Shown piece by piece: positions 51,032 to 61,740 of a DNA stretch of 64,000 bases. The stretch comes from Monosporascus cannonballus (lineage: Eukaryota > Ascomycota > Sordariomycetes > Xylariales), in contig QJNS01000018.1 of the NCBI GenBank assembly GCA_004154925.1, positions 470,693 to 534,692 of the forward strand, in the 5' to 3' direction. Under the pieces are notes generated by a model that made no database searches, was not told the DNA's origin, and was given only the letters and a program-made list of their open reading frames with translations. Position 1 is the first letter of the stretch. Each line of letters opens with the position of its first letter. The translations under genes were made by a program, and so were the position numbers.

Positions 51032-51552
51032 ATGTCCGACGAGGAGCGCGAGACCAAGCCTTTCAAGTTCGTCACTGGTAAGTCAAGCTAATGCGATCCC
51101 GTGCTGTTTGTCTTCCCGCATTTACTCACAGTTGATTTCCTCTCTAGCCGGTATGGGTTCCCCTCCTACGTATCCCGCACGCGACCGATGATCGAAACAA
51201 GGACGTCATGTCGTGCATGATGTTTCGCATTGTGAATTCAGAACCAGGAATTGGGATCTAACGCACGGGTGCTGCTGCTTTCCAGGTGTCGATGCTCGAT
51301 TCCCCAACATGAACCAGACCAAGCACTGCTGGCAGAACTACGTCGACTACCACAAGTGCATCAACGCCAAGGGCGAGGACTTCGCTCCCTGCCGCCAGTT
51401 CCTCCTCGCCTACCGATCCCTTTGCCCGAGCGGGTGGTACCAGCGATGGGATGAACAGCGAGGTTTGCATTCCGGCAGCTCTTCTCGAACCCACTGGAAC
51501 TAACGTATCAATCGCAGAGGCGGGCAACTTCCCGGCCAAGTTGGACGCTTAA
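51032..51552 (+). CDS. COX12: Cytochrome c oxidase subunit 6B (COX12)
   Basis: Intermembrane-space subunit of complex IV, lying between the two monomers of the dimer. Four exons: 51032-51077, 51148-51150 (3 bp, CCG), 51286-51462 and 51518-51552, giving 86 residues. Splicing gives KPFKFVTAGVDARFPN; the conserved A-G of this block needs the 3-nt exon. The twin cysteine motif is visible: HCWQNYVDYHKC (C-x9-C) and PCRQFLLAYRSLC (C-x10-C), so it is a Mia40 import substrate. The C-terminus EAGNFPAKLDA is typical. Introns of 70, 135 and 55 bp have branch points CTAAC in the last two. The third donor is GTTTGC, unusual but the only one keeping the frame. Length fits the family. Confidence 0.95.
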
Positions 51553-52085
51553 GTGTAAGCACGAGGTGGTGATGAGGCACTCAGTGGATAGACTTGGAAC
51601 CCGGTGATGTAGTATAAGTTTATCTGTGAATCCAATGCATAAAAGCTTGCTGCAAAGCTTCCACACTTCATCCTTCGCTTCCGCCCGAGATATTTGGTGC
51701 TCAAAGGACGGACTCGGTGACGAGAAACAAGATATACAACCTCTCGAGGCATGGCCCATATGTCTGTCTTGTAGAAGGGTAGAGCTTCTAATACCCACCC
51801 TCCCGTAAGGAGTAACAGAACCGGGGTGGGGACAGTAACGCATGATGTGAAAGAAATACACTTGCAAAATTGTGTGCCCTCCTCAAGTAGTCGGGCTTGG
51901 TATCACGCTGTAAATCATATAGATACATGTTTCCCTTTGACCAAGTTCGGCCCACCAGTCGATAAGACTATGCACCACATAAAGGAGGACGCCTCCATAC
52001 GCCAAGGCCTTCAAGAGATCTGGGATGCATTGGCCGTCTAGAATGAAGGCACCGATAACGCTGATATCATCTCTGCTCAAACCAC
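51553..52085. other. Intergenic, convergent 3' ends
   Basis: 533 bp between COX6B and SDE2, holding both 3' untranslated regions. No gene seen. Confidence 0.6.
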
Positions 52086-52949
52086 TCATTTGCCGCTATC
52101 CTCTTCCTCGTCGGAAGAGCTCATAAACTCATCGTCTTCATCAAATCCCGCGAACGCCCTCGCGGGGGCCTTCTTGGTGGACGTCTCCTTTGGTGGTGTC
52201 GGTTCTTTGGAGCTGCTGCTCGACTCTCCCGACTGGTCCTCCTCCTCGCTTTCCGAATCCTCCTCCATATCCTCCGTCGACGTCGACCCGTGCGACGTAC
52301 CGAGTAGGTTGTCCTTGAAGTTGCCGGCCTTCATGGCGGCGAGGACGGCCTCCCGCGTGCGCTCGCCCGTCTCCTCCTTGTCCTCGACCCACTTCCCGTC
52401 GAGCCTTCCCTTCGAGTTATTGCGGATCTCGTGCTCGCGCTCCTCGGCAGCGTCGACGATCTGCTGCCAGCGCGCGCGGCGCCTCTCCTTTTCCTTCTGC
52501 TCCATCTCGGGTCGGATGGCCAGGTACTCGGCGAGCGCCTTGGCCTCGTTGACGGTGCGCAGCCGCCGCCCGTCGAGGTTCCGGCTCGACGCGTTCTCGT
52601 CGCCCCGGTTCTTCTTCTTCTTCGACGACATGCGCCCGCCCGCCGCCCGCAGCTGCGACCCGAAGCCGCCCTTGCCGCCGCATAGCGGTAGCGACAGACG
52701 CAGCGAGAGGAAGTCTACATCGTCGTCGTTGCTGCATAGGTCTGCTATCGGTGTCCTGGAGCCGGGCGAGAGTTGCTTGTTTGATATTGTCGTCAGGATG
52801 AACCTGGCATCTGTCTGTGGTAACCGCTGCTCGATGCGCTCGTGGAGATCTGAGATTGCTGCCGTAGGCGCGAGAGGGAACGAGAGAGTAGGTGGGAGGC
52901 CTAGACCGGAGAAGGTCGTCACGAAGACGTTTATGTTCTTGGATCCCAT
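52086..52949 (-). CDS. SDE2: Sde2-type ubiquitin-fold protein (pre-mRNA splicing / silencing)
   Basis: Sde2 is made as a precursor whose ubiquitin-like N-terminus is cut off after Gly-Gly by deubiquitinases; the lysine-starting product then joins the spliceosome and promotes excision of selected introns (shown in fission yeast). One exon, 287 residues. Residues 1-92 form the ubiquitin-like part, ending LCGG, followed by [13 protein letters not shown], the family signature with the cut expected between Gly92 and Lys93. Next come a lysine-rich [20 protein letters not shown] and a helical [13 protein letters not shown] region. The C-terminus is Ser/Glu/Asp-rich and acidic, ending [18 protein letters not shown]. 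Start ATG 52949 is the only one giving the full ubiquitin fold. Confidence 0.92.
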   Translation of the reverse strand: MGSKNINVFVTTFSGLGLPPTLSFPLAPTAAISDLHERIEQRLPQTDARFILTTISNKQLSPGSRTPIADLCSNDDDVDFLSLRLSLPLCGGKGGFGSQLRAAGGRMSSKKKKNRGDENASSRNLDGRRLRTVNEAKALAEYLAIRPEMEQKEKERRRARWQQIVDAAEEREHEIRNNSKGRLDGKWVEDKEETGERTREAVLAAMKAGNFKDNLLGTSHGSTSTEDMEEDSESEEEDQSGESSSSSKEPTPPKETSTKKAPARAFAGFDEDDEFMSSSDEEEDSGK

Positions 52950-53496
52950 GATCGCGATGGGTATATTGACTGCCGCCGCGACTTTCTGGATTTTTTTTCT
53001 CCCCGCTTTGATTAATGATAATCGAGATGAATGGATTCAGATCGCTCCTTGACGGTTGTTGAAGTAGCTGGGAGGCGATTTGTCAATGTCGCACCTTGGA
53101 AATGCTGGCTGCCGTGAGATTAGATACGCAGGTACGTATCGTATCTTGCCTCAGCACGATATGACACAAAACCCCCCGTAACCCAGTTGCACCTGCTTTA
53201 AACAACGAACGCTGCTTAAGTGCATATATTCCACTAGCCACAGCATTTCAGCAATCATATGTAAGTAGCCACAGACAAATCGCTAAGCCACCCCATAGGG
53301 TTTTTCGGCTGCCCACCAAAAAAATCGATAAACGGGCAATTCCACATCCCGTCAGTCAATCAATCGATCAATCAATCAATCGTGACTTGGACCTTTCCAG
53401 CCGGAGTGCGCAGCCCACCTCAACTTCACATCAACCCACGCTCTCAATCCTCCGGACCATATTCAACATCTTGTCGCCAGCACACAAACCGCCAAG
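52950..53496. promoter_or_regulatory. Shared upstream region of SDE2 and ribosomal protein eS10
   Basis: 547 bp between divergent genes. An ATCA tetranucleotide array (about 53354-53382) lies some 115 bp before the eS10 start codon. No binding site was recognised with certainty. Confidence 0.5.
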
Positions 53497-54244
53497 ATGC
53501 TGATTCCCAAGGCTGACCGCAAGAAGATCCACGAGGTTAGCAATATCACCCAAAACCGCCCGCGATAACGCATACAGGAAGAGACCCTCATATCACACAA
53601 TATGCGAAAACGAAGGAGGACATCGGGGAATGATGAAATACACATTTTGAAACGTTGGCAGAGGTCTTAGGCTAACTTCTCGTCCTCTACGTGATTTACA
53701 GTACCTCTTCCGCGAGGGCGTGATGGTGGCTAAGAAGGACTACTCCCTTCCCAAGCACCCCGATGTCGACACCAAGAACCTCTACGTCGTCAAGGCGCTG
53801 CAGTCTCTGACCTCGCGCGGCTACGTCAAGACCCAGTTCTCCTGGCAATACTACTACTACACCCTCACCCCCGAGGGTCTCGACTACCTCCGAGAGTGGC
53901 TGCACCTCCCCGCCGAGATCGTCCCGGCCACGCACATCAAGCAGCAGCGATCGCACGCTCCTCCCCGCGGCATGATGGGCGAGGGCGAGCGCGAGAGAAG
54001 ACCGTTCGGCCGTGGCCGTGGTGGCGACCGGGGCGACCGTGAGGGTGGATACCGCAGGCGGGATGCTGGCGAGGGCAAGGAGGGCGGTGCCCCTGGTGAA
54101 TTCGCGCCTCAATTGTGAGATTTATCCTTCCTCCCGTCCCCCCACCTTCCCCGTCAGGAACCATCCGCGACGAGGGCCGTGAGCTAACATATCGATTACA
54201 GCCGTGGTGGATTCGGTCGTGGCCGTGGCGCCCCCCCTTCGTAA
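53497..54244 (+). CDS. RPS10: 40S ribosomal protein eS10
   Basis: Component of the 40S subunit beak, near the mRNA entry site. Three exons: 53497-53535, 53702-54114 and 54202-54244, giving 164 residues. The first exon has only [13 protein letters not shown], followed by [14 protein letters not shown], the conserved start of the family. Introns are 166 bp (donor GTTAGC) and 87 bp (donor GTGAGA, branch GCTAAC, acceptor TTACAG). The plectin/S10 domain covers residues 1-97 ([41 protein letters not shown]). The tail is Arg/Gly-rich and ends [14 protein letters not shown]; without the last intron it would stop three residues after FAP. Early first-intron position is common in fungal ribosomal protein genes. 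Confidence 0.97.
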
Positions 54245-57200
54245 ACAGGGGGCTCAGCCTTATCAACTCTCTAGACAGACTTCGTTCGACGCACGTGATA
54301 GCCGGCATGGACTTGTACTCTTAAGGGAAAATGGGAGACACTGCATAGTCGCGCTTTTGCTCGCGTGAAATACACCCATGGGGTTGTTGGAACCTCGGAT
54401 GCCAACCGGCGGGAGTTATTAGGTAGGAGGGCTTACATCCTCGGAAACCCTCTACAATGATCAGGGTCATGATTTTGCCGTCATAAGAAACAAAATTCTT
54501 CAACAGTTTCAGTATTTCGTACGATGACCGTGAGCCGTCTCCCTACTAGGATTGCGTTCCAGTATCCCGGACGTCCATTCGCGGTTACCACGAACTTCGA
54601 GCAGTCCCAAAGTCGCATTCGATCGGAAGTCGAGTTGTCCTGGGGGCATCTGGGTGGGGTCGGGGCTGTTAGGCTGTTAGGCTGTTATGCGGATATGGCG
54701 TCTTTATGGCGAAGTAGGGGACCGGGAAGTAGGGGACCGGCGGCAATTCCTGATATCCACGGAGATATTCATCTTTGACAACATGCTCAGCGCTTCTCAA
54801 ATCAAATATGACAGTGTATGCGTCGGGCCAGCTAAAAAGCTACTTAACCGTCAGCTGGTGTTCTCCGTCGTGCCAGGGTACGGTGCTGTGGCCGAGACTG
54901 AGCCTATCGCTATTTCTCCGACTAGAATCGGCAACTCCTCGAGAACGCCCACCCCCCTATATCAACCGCAGGGCTTAGACCCCTTTCCCCAGACGCTGTA
55001 ATCCTCGGGTCTCTTAGTCGCCTCGCCGTATACGACGTATCTGCTTAGAGGTAGGCATGCATTTAGCATCCTCCACAATGCCCGCGGCACCTAGTTATCA
55101 GTCAGGTAAGAGGGACATGCGGGCTTAACCCCAAGCCAGCTAGTCTGACGAGCCGTCTCCAACGTATCCAGGGGTCTACCAGGGCGGAGCGGGCACCTTC
55201 CCCGGATAATCGGTGATCGGTGACACTCCTAAGATGCACTAGATAGCAACCGGGTAGGTGCGTATAGCTAATAGTTGCGACCTTCGTAGACGTGCGTATA
55301 ACGTTGCGTCCTGAATGCACTGGTTGACCTCCATAGATTGTTCAGAATGTGTGTTTCGGAGTATAGACGGGTTACCACCTGCTTCCACTACCGAGGGACC
55401 GACGAATGACGAAGTCCCGATGGTAGGCGTGGGAGCTTCACCGACTATCCATCTACCCCGATATGCATGATAGCTATAAGGTACTTACTAGATAAGGATG
55501 TTGGAACACGTGCATACATATGCAACAACCAGCTTAGATAACAAACACCAAAGTCGGATTCCGACTTATTGACCATAGATAAGGAGGATGGTGGTACCTT
55601 ATTGATCTGTCCGTTGTTGATTAAATAAACAGTCTGGTGAGCATCTACCCGGCCATCTTGGATAGCCTGCTACTTACAAAGAGCTACTGGTATCTACTTC
55701 GATCTGTATATGAATAAGGGAAAATATTGCACCCCACCCCACGTCATGCCATGCCACCACGCCCATGCCACGCAGCGCGACGCTCTGCACCTCCGGACGC
55801 TGGCTATTCGATTCAGTCTGCTATGTAAGCTCGACTTACTACCTGTTACAGAGCGAAAAAGGCCGTTTCGGAGATCCATCGGTTACGAGAGGAAGAGCAG
55901 GAACGGCTGAAGCGCCAGAGAGCCCAGGCCACTCCGATGGGAGCAGCAGACGTCCAGCGGGCGACCTCGGGGGGGAGAGCTGGAAGGGAAGGGGATAGTG
56001 GTCATGTGCGGCGTTGGAGTATTTCCTCGGCACTCCAGTCTGCCAGTCGCAGGGAAGAACCTCCACCGGAAACTCGTCGTGGGCTCAGCTCAACAATTTT
56101 CTCTTTTTCGTTTGGGCGTCGAGCACATGACATGGTCTGCCCGTGCCGAGGGCTATCTGTCTCCCACCAAATCGCGGGGTTGGGTTGGGTTGAGGCGGAT
56201 ATGCAGGCTGGCGAGACTGGTTGATCTTCCTTCATTGGTTATACTGTAGCGTATCAGTTTTGTCTATCGGCCGTTTCTGTTCCGGTTCCGAACTCGCAGG
56301 TTTTCATCTCCGTTTTGTTGATATGGCAGGATGATCCTGGGTTCATCATATCTTACGAAGTGCCAGTTAACGTCAGTCCAGACAATTTTTGAACCGGGAT
56401 GGCCTGTCCTGACGCTAAAGCCTTAATGTAGCCAATCATTACTTTTTATTTTGCTTGCAGCGGGACCTCTATTCCCGTTAAAGGGTAATTCGTTGATCTG
56501 GGCATATCGACACATTGTTGGTTTGAAGTTAGTTGGCCCTTCGTAGGGCACATGTATGGGCGCACTGATTGAGATAATGGACCCCTATTCCTACTCTCAC
56601 CCTCATGAATCACGTGCAGGTTTTTATGTCACAGGCAGTTGAAGGCTCTAAACGCCGGCAAGTATTTACTACTTAGTTTCTTGCCAAGCATGCCAATTCC
56701 TAATAGCTGCTCAGCCTCCAGAAAGGAGGAAAAGATGCCTTAACTCCACACGTGTTTCAGGGGAGAGTATCCAGCGAGATATTCTTAAATATGAAAGGAC
56801 CTTACGCTGCGGTCTGACTTGTATGCTTGGACGTGAGGAAGCGTTTTTGCGTGGGCAGTCCAAGCTTACCTAGCATCGATATCCCCCCATCATCCTGCAG
56901 TTCGGTATGCGGTCCTCCTATTGAAGCTTAACTCGTTATAGCTCGTAATCGGTAAGTGAACGTACCCCTGTCGGCTCCGTTGAAGACGATTTGGTCCCGG
57001 CTCCCGGTCCCACAGCGGGGGGACCGAACTTTAGTCACTGCGCATGTCAGTCAATGACTATTACAAGCGCGTTGGATCTTGCTACTGCTTGCCCCCAAAA
57101 AGTGGGATGGACCGTACCATAGCCAAAGTCACGTACAGTACCGTCAGATACTGTATGATTCTGGAGCCCGTGGAAGCGTGGGGCGGTTCCAATTGGAAGG

Positions 57201-57526
57201 GCTTGTGAGACGATGGAGGGGAAGACCAAGGCCGTCTTGAGTGTGGTGTCCTTCTACCACACTGTCCTGTCCTGTCTGTCCTTGTTGCCCGGATGCGCGC
57301 TGCGCTGTTGCGGTCTGACAAGAATTTTAGCTCTCTCCTCTCTCGGCTCTCCCAAGACGTGGAGTCGGGTTGTTAGGCATACGTATATATATCCCGAGTC
57401 ACAGCCTGATCGTTAATCCTGGGCTTCCCGTCTTTGCTTCTGATACACACCTCCTTGCCTCGACTTTATACCCCGGCGTCCTCTAGTTCGGATCAAGGCT
57501 CATCATAATAAAACAAAATAGCTGAA
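54245..57526. other. Long intergenic region, one weak coding candidate inside
   Basis: 3.3 kb between eS10 and the polyol dehydrogenase, both on the plus strand. Most open frames have no family resemblance. The exception is about 55753-56224 (listed separately). The right end must contain the dehydrogenase promoter. Confidence 0.5.
55753..56224 (+). other. Possible small or decayed gene (weak)
   Basis: A frame from ATG 55753 stays open except for one TAA at 55826-55828. That stop lies within a 27-bp piece (55825-55851) that begins GTAAGC and ends TTACAG and is a multiple of three. After it the frame reads AKKAVSEIHRLREEEQERL and KRQRAQATP, which has the charge pattern of a real amphipathic helix, and runs to TGA at 56222-56224. 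An intron of 27 bp would be below the usual fungal minimum, so this may be a pseudogene, a gene with a different upstream exon, or chance. No family recognised. Confidence 0.25.
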
Positions 57527-59187
57527 ATGCCTTACAAAGAAAACCTCCCCAAGACCATGAAGGCTCTCAGGTAAGACTGCCGTCGGCCCCCAGGCTGTAG
57601 AGCTCTAGTGTGCTTGGAATCTGCACGATTGGTGCCCCAATTTCTTCGAGAGAGGGTCGCAGACATCCCACAAGTTGCACTTGCTGACGTGGTTCTGCCA
57701 TGCAGATATGAGAAGCCGGAGGTCTGGGGCATTGTCGAGGTCCCTCTGCCCACTCTCCGACCTGGCGATGTCCTTATCAAGGTCAAGGCAAGTTGTCCAC
57801 TAAGACGCACCGTTTTCCGCTCGACTATGATAATAACACGGGATCTCTAAATGTAGTCTTGCGGTGTCTGCGGTACCGACTTGCACATCCACGAGGGAGA
57901 ATTCATTGCCGAATTCCCCCTCATCCCCGGCCACGAGACCACCGGTGTCGTTGTTGGTGAGTCGGCCACTTCTGCCACGGACCCTCACTCGACGTACCAG
58001 GGGGGAGTAGCTGACAATGGTGACTATAGGCTTCGCCGACGATGTGAAGGGTTTCGAGATCGGCGATCGCGTTACCGCCGACAACTCTGAGCTCTGCGGA
58101 CACTGGTAAGTAACCGAATTTACCCGCTAAACGCTGATTAGGGGCACTGGAACTGACTCGCGCTCGTACCCTAGCTTCTACTGCCGGAGAGGTCAGGAGC
58201 TCCTCTGCGAGGACTTCAAGGCCCACGGTGTCTTGGGTCTCGACGGCGGTTTCGCTGAATACGTAGGCGTCCCTGCTCACTTGGCGGTGCTGACATGCCA
58301 CCCCGCTAACGAGCCCCTGTAGTGCTCCTACACCCAGGGTCGCCTCTTCAAGATCAAGAACATCAGCGATGTCGACGCCACGCTCATCGAGCCCGCCTCG
58401 TGCGCCATGCACGGTCTGGAGAAGATCGCTCCCAAGGCCGGTTCGCACGCCCTGCTTATCGGCGCCGGTCCCACCGGTCTCATGATGGCTCAGTTCCTGT
58501 ATGGCATCCCATCATCCTCGGTGCTCATGGCAGGTTCCGGCAGCTAACCTCCTCGATAGGCGACTTAGCGGTGTCTCCCAGCTGACCATCGCCGCGCCCG
58601 AGGGTGCCAAGATGAACCTGGCCAAGAGCCTCGACTGCGCCGACTTCTACGTCCCTCTTTCGCGGTCCGACGCTACTCCCCAATGGGAACAGCTGAAGAA
58701 GGACAACCCGTACGGTTTCGACATTGGTACGTCGTGGATCTTTTCTCGCCTTGAGAAACACACACAGGGGGATTTACCTGTTGCTAACGAATGGTATGCA
58801 GTCGTTGAAGCTAGCGGTAGCACCAAGATCCTCGAGGACGCCATCAACTACGTCCGACGTGGTGGCAAGCTCGTCTGCTACGGCGTGTACCCCAGCGCGG
58901 CCCGCGTGTCCTGGCCGCCGGCTAAGATCTTCGGTGATGGTTGGTTTTGAAATCGCTGCCCCTTTGGATTGTAAGACTTTGCTGACCAACACCACCCGTT
59001 AGAAATCACCATCATCGGTTCCTTCTCCGAGACCTACATGTTCCCCTCCACGGTCGACTACCTCGACAGCGGCAAGATCAAGACAAAGGGCATCGTCAAC
59101 AAGACCTTCAAGCTCGAACAGTGGGGCGAGGCCCTCGAGAGCATCCGGAACAAGAGCGCCATCAAGGCCGCTATCATCTTCGACTAG
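57527..59187 (+). CDS. Zinc-dependent polyol dehydrogenase, probably D-arabinitol dehydrogenase
   Basis: Medium-chain dehydrogenase/reductase that interconverts a polyol and a ketose with NAD(P)+. Nine exons (57527-57570, 57706-57787, 57857-57956, 58030-58105, 58175-58262, 58323-58498, 58560-58726, 58802-58939, 59003-59187) give 351 residues. Catalytic zinc ligands: Cys44 in SCGVCGTD and His68-Glu69 in PGHET. Structural zinc: Cys98, 101, 104 and 112. The nucleotide fold starts at [13 protein letters not shown] (about residue 175). Intron 2 (57788-57856) starts GC, not GT (AAG|GCAAGT), the only way to keep [12 protein letters not shown] intact. The overall pattern resembles fungal D-arabinitol dehydrogenases more than sorbitol or alcohol dehydrogenases, but substrate and cofactor cannot be settled by eye. 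Cytosolic; no targeting signal. Confidence 0.93.
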
Positions 59188-60719
59188 ATTATATGCGTTC
59201 CCCAAAATCATAGAACCATCCCTCATGTCACCCCGAAATGGAGGGAGCGGCCGCGGATAGAATCTGTAGAAAATGAAAGAAGAAAGAAAAGAAATCCCCA
59301 AGAATGTGGTCGCAGCTATGGTATAGATAGACCTAGGTTGGATATAACGAATAGATGACGGTAGGGTAGGGTGATACCTTCATTTGCAGTTAAGGAAATA
59401 AAATAAAATAAATAGAAGATGCTCCCATGTCTGAATTCGTACATGTGACTTATAAGAATGTAGTTAGTCGACTGCGACCATTCAATGCCTTCCGATCTCG
59501 ACTCCGGTGATGGCAGCAATGTGGTTTAGGTAGTAAACTTAGACTGGCTGGTGGTATGTCGCCACTTGGACCGGACGGATATAGAGAAAGCGAAGAAAGT
59601 GAGCGATACCTCAAGTAAACGATGCGAAGTCAACCAAGAAAAGAAAACGCAATCGAGTTTTCTAAGCACACTTCATGCCATGTTGTAGTTAATTGTGGAC
59701 TTCCAACGTTGTTGGGCCGGGGAATGTCTTATATATGAGATCGGTATAAAAGGCTGGTGGAGATGCTGGGTGCGGGCTCCACGCACGACCTTGATGGCCA
59801 TCTGGGCCGCACTCGCCGCGCCTGAGTGGCCGGATGACATACCTGCCAACTTAAAACCTAATGGCTATGTATATTCCCACCTGCTTGCTCGTTCTTGCTT
59901 GCTTGTTTGTTCGTTTGTTGCCCGTCTTCTGATCAAGGACGTACAGGGTTTGGTTGAGGTCCCCTGAAACTGGGGCCTCTCAAAGGACGGAACGACTGGG
60001 TCGCGACTAAGTCTCGCCGGCCAAGTGGTGCGTAAGGCGAGGTACGTTGTAAAATATTTGCACGTAGAGCTTCGGCAGAGGAGTCTGAGGGGCGAAGTGA
60101 GAAAGGGAATAAAGGGGGCTTTCGTGAATGACCTGATTAATTTGGGAGACCTGCTAGTGAGCGAATGGGCTGAGGGAGGTTACTGGTTGGGAACACAGCG
60201 AGATGTACGTCGTCTCCATCGGTCTACGGGTCGACTTATAGAATAATGACGAGGTTATATATTCCGAAGACGTGTAGGGTAGGACTCCATAAATGCGTAT
60301 GTACAACGACGATGAAGATGCATGCATAAGTGCAACAGCCTTGGGGCAAGTCGCGCAGGGCTTTGAAAGCAGGTACTTTGAGGATGTTTCAGCTGGCATG
60401 ACCGAATCGTCTACGGCGAAGACACAATAACGCAGTGTATTCTCATCATGCATCTCTAACGCAGTAAGCTGTTCATATAACTAGCATGAAACCCCTCGCA
60501 TAGGCTCTGGGGAGGTACCTAACCAGAATTCCCACCTGAACTCCAGGTATCTACGTAATCGTGTCTCGTCACTCTCATTCGCTATCGTCATCGAGCGTCA
60601 TCGTTGTGGGATATCCCGTAAACCCGCCCCTAGCTCAAATCATCCGGAACTGCAAAGAAACCAAGCCTTATAACTCGAACGCCAACACAGTAACGCCGCC
60701 GCTCCTCTATGTTTCGCTC
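59188..60719. other. Intergenic, convergent 3' ends
   Basis: 1.5 kb between the polyol dehydrogenase and the DUF3712 gene. Frames at 59695-59967, 60025-60246 and 60154-60453 show no family resemblance. No RNA gene seen. Confidence 0.5.
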
Positions 60720-61740
60720 TTAAGACGCCTGCGCTCTCCAGAACCTGCCGCGCAACAGCTTCGAAGCGGATCTCATCAGCGGCTGCTGCTCGGCTGGTTT
60801 CTCGGCAGACTTTTCGGCCGGCTCCTTGACCAGGTCGTCGGTTATCTCGTCGGACTCGTATTCGTACTGGAGGCCCAGCGCCGCGCATATCTTGGACTTG
60901 CCCAACAGCGGGACGTCGATCTGCCGGACCGTCTCGTCGCACCACTCGGCGCCCATGCACCGCTTTCCCACGAGCCTTGCTTTGTCCTTGGCGAGAGGGA
61001 CGTCTCTGCGGACGGGGCCCTCAAACCTCGCCTCGAAGCGGTTGCAACGGATGTCGAGGTTGCCTGTGAGTTCAGCGAAGACCTGGCCTGCCTCGTTCTG
61101 GATCTCGAGCCCGCACGCTCCGAAGCTGATCGCCATGGGGCTCGGGTTGACGACATGGATGACGACGGCGAGGCCTGAGTCTCCCACCGCACTCGCCTCG
61201 TGTACGCTGATGCGCGGGCCGAGCATACCGGACATTGGGATGTCCTTCTCGTAGCAGATGGGCTTAGGCCCGATGCCGAGCGCCTTGACCGTCGTGTTCC
61301 CGTTTCGTAGAATCAGCGTGGCGTGGCTGTCGACGATGACGGGCTTGATGAACGCCTGCAGCGCCGCCTTGTCAAGGATCTTCACCAGCTGGTCGCTCAC
61401 GATGATTGGCGCTCCGTTCGAGTGCGTCGTGATGGGTGGCAGATAGACTTGCCCGAAGCGGCCCGCGGGGCCGCACAGGTCAATTGTGAAGGCCGAGAGC
61501 GTGGCGCTGGCCGGGCCAGTGTTAGTTGTTCGCGCTTCGATCGAGACATGGAAGGAGCTATTCCTATGTTACCCTTGTATTCTGGAGAGGGAGTGTACTG
61601 AGCGAGACTTACTCTGCGGTGATGTTGTCTATTCGTATGAGAGACACGGTGAGTTTGCTCTGTTTCAGGATGAAGCCGACGACGTTCTGGAAGGCGAAAT
61701 TCATGTTGATTACGTGCTGCTGGATAAGCGTCAAGTCCAT
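60720..61740 (-). CDS. DUF3712 domain protein
   Basis: Fungal family of unknown function; members often have an N-terminal membrane helix and lie at the cell surface or in membranes, with late-embryogenesis-like beta folds. Exons 61740-61613 and 61563-60720 give 323 residues. The 49-bp intron (donor GTAAGT, branch-like GTAACAT, acceptor ATAG) joins NITAE to NSSFHVSIEA. Family-like features are VVNPSPMAISFGACGLEIQ and TGNLDIRCNRFEARFEGP. The C-terminus is rich in Glu, Lys and Pro (EPAEKSAEKPAEQQPL). The start is uncertain: instead of ATG 61740, a 44-bp intron (61720-61763, GTAAGC...ATCCAG) could join an upstream exon coding HIILSARLDN to QHVINMN, and that could supply the missing membrane helix. 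I saw no such helix further up. Confidence 0.7.
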
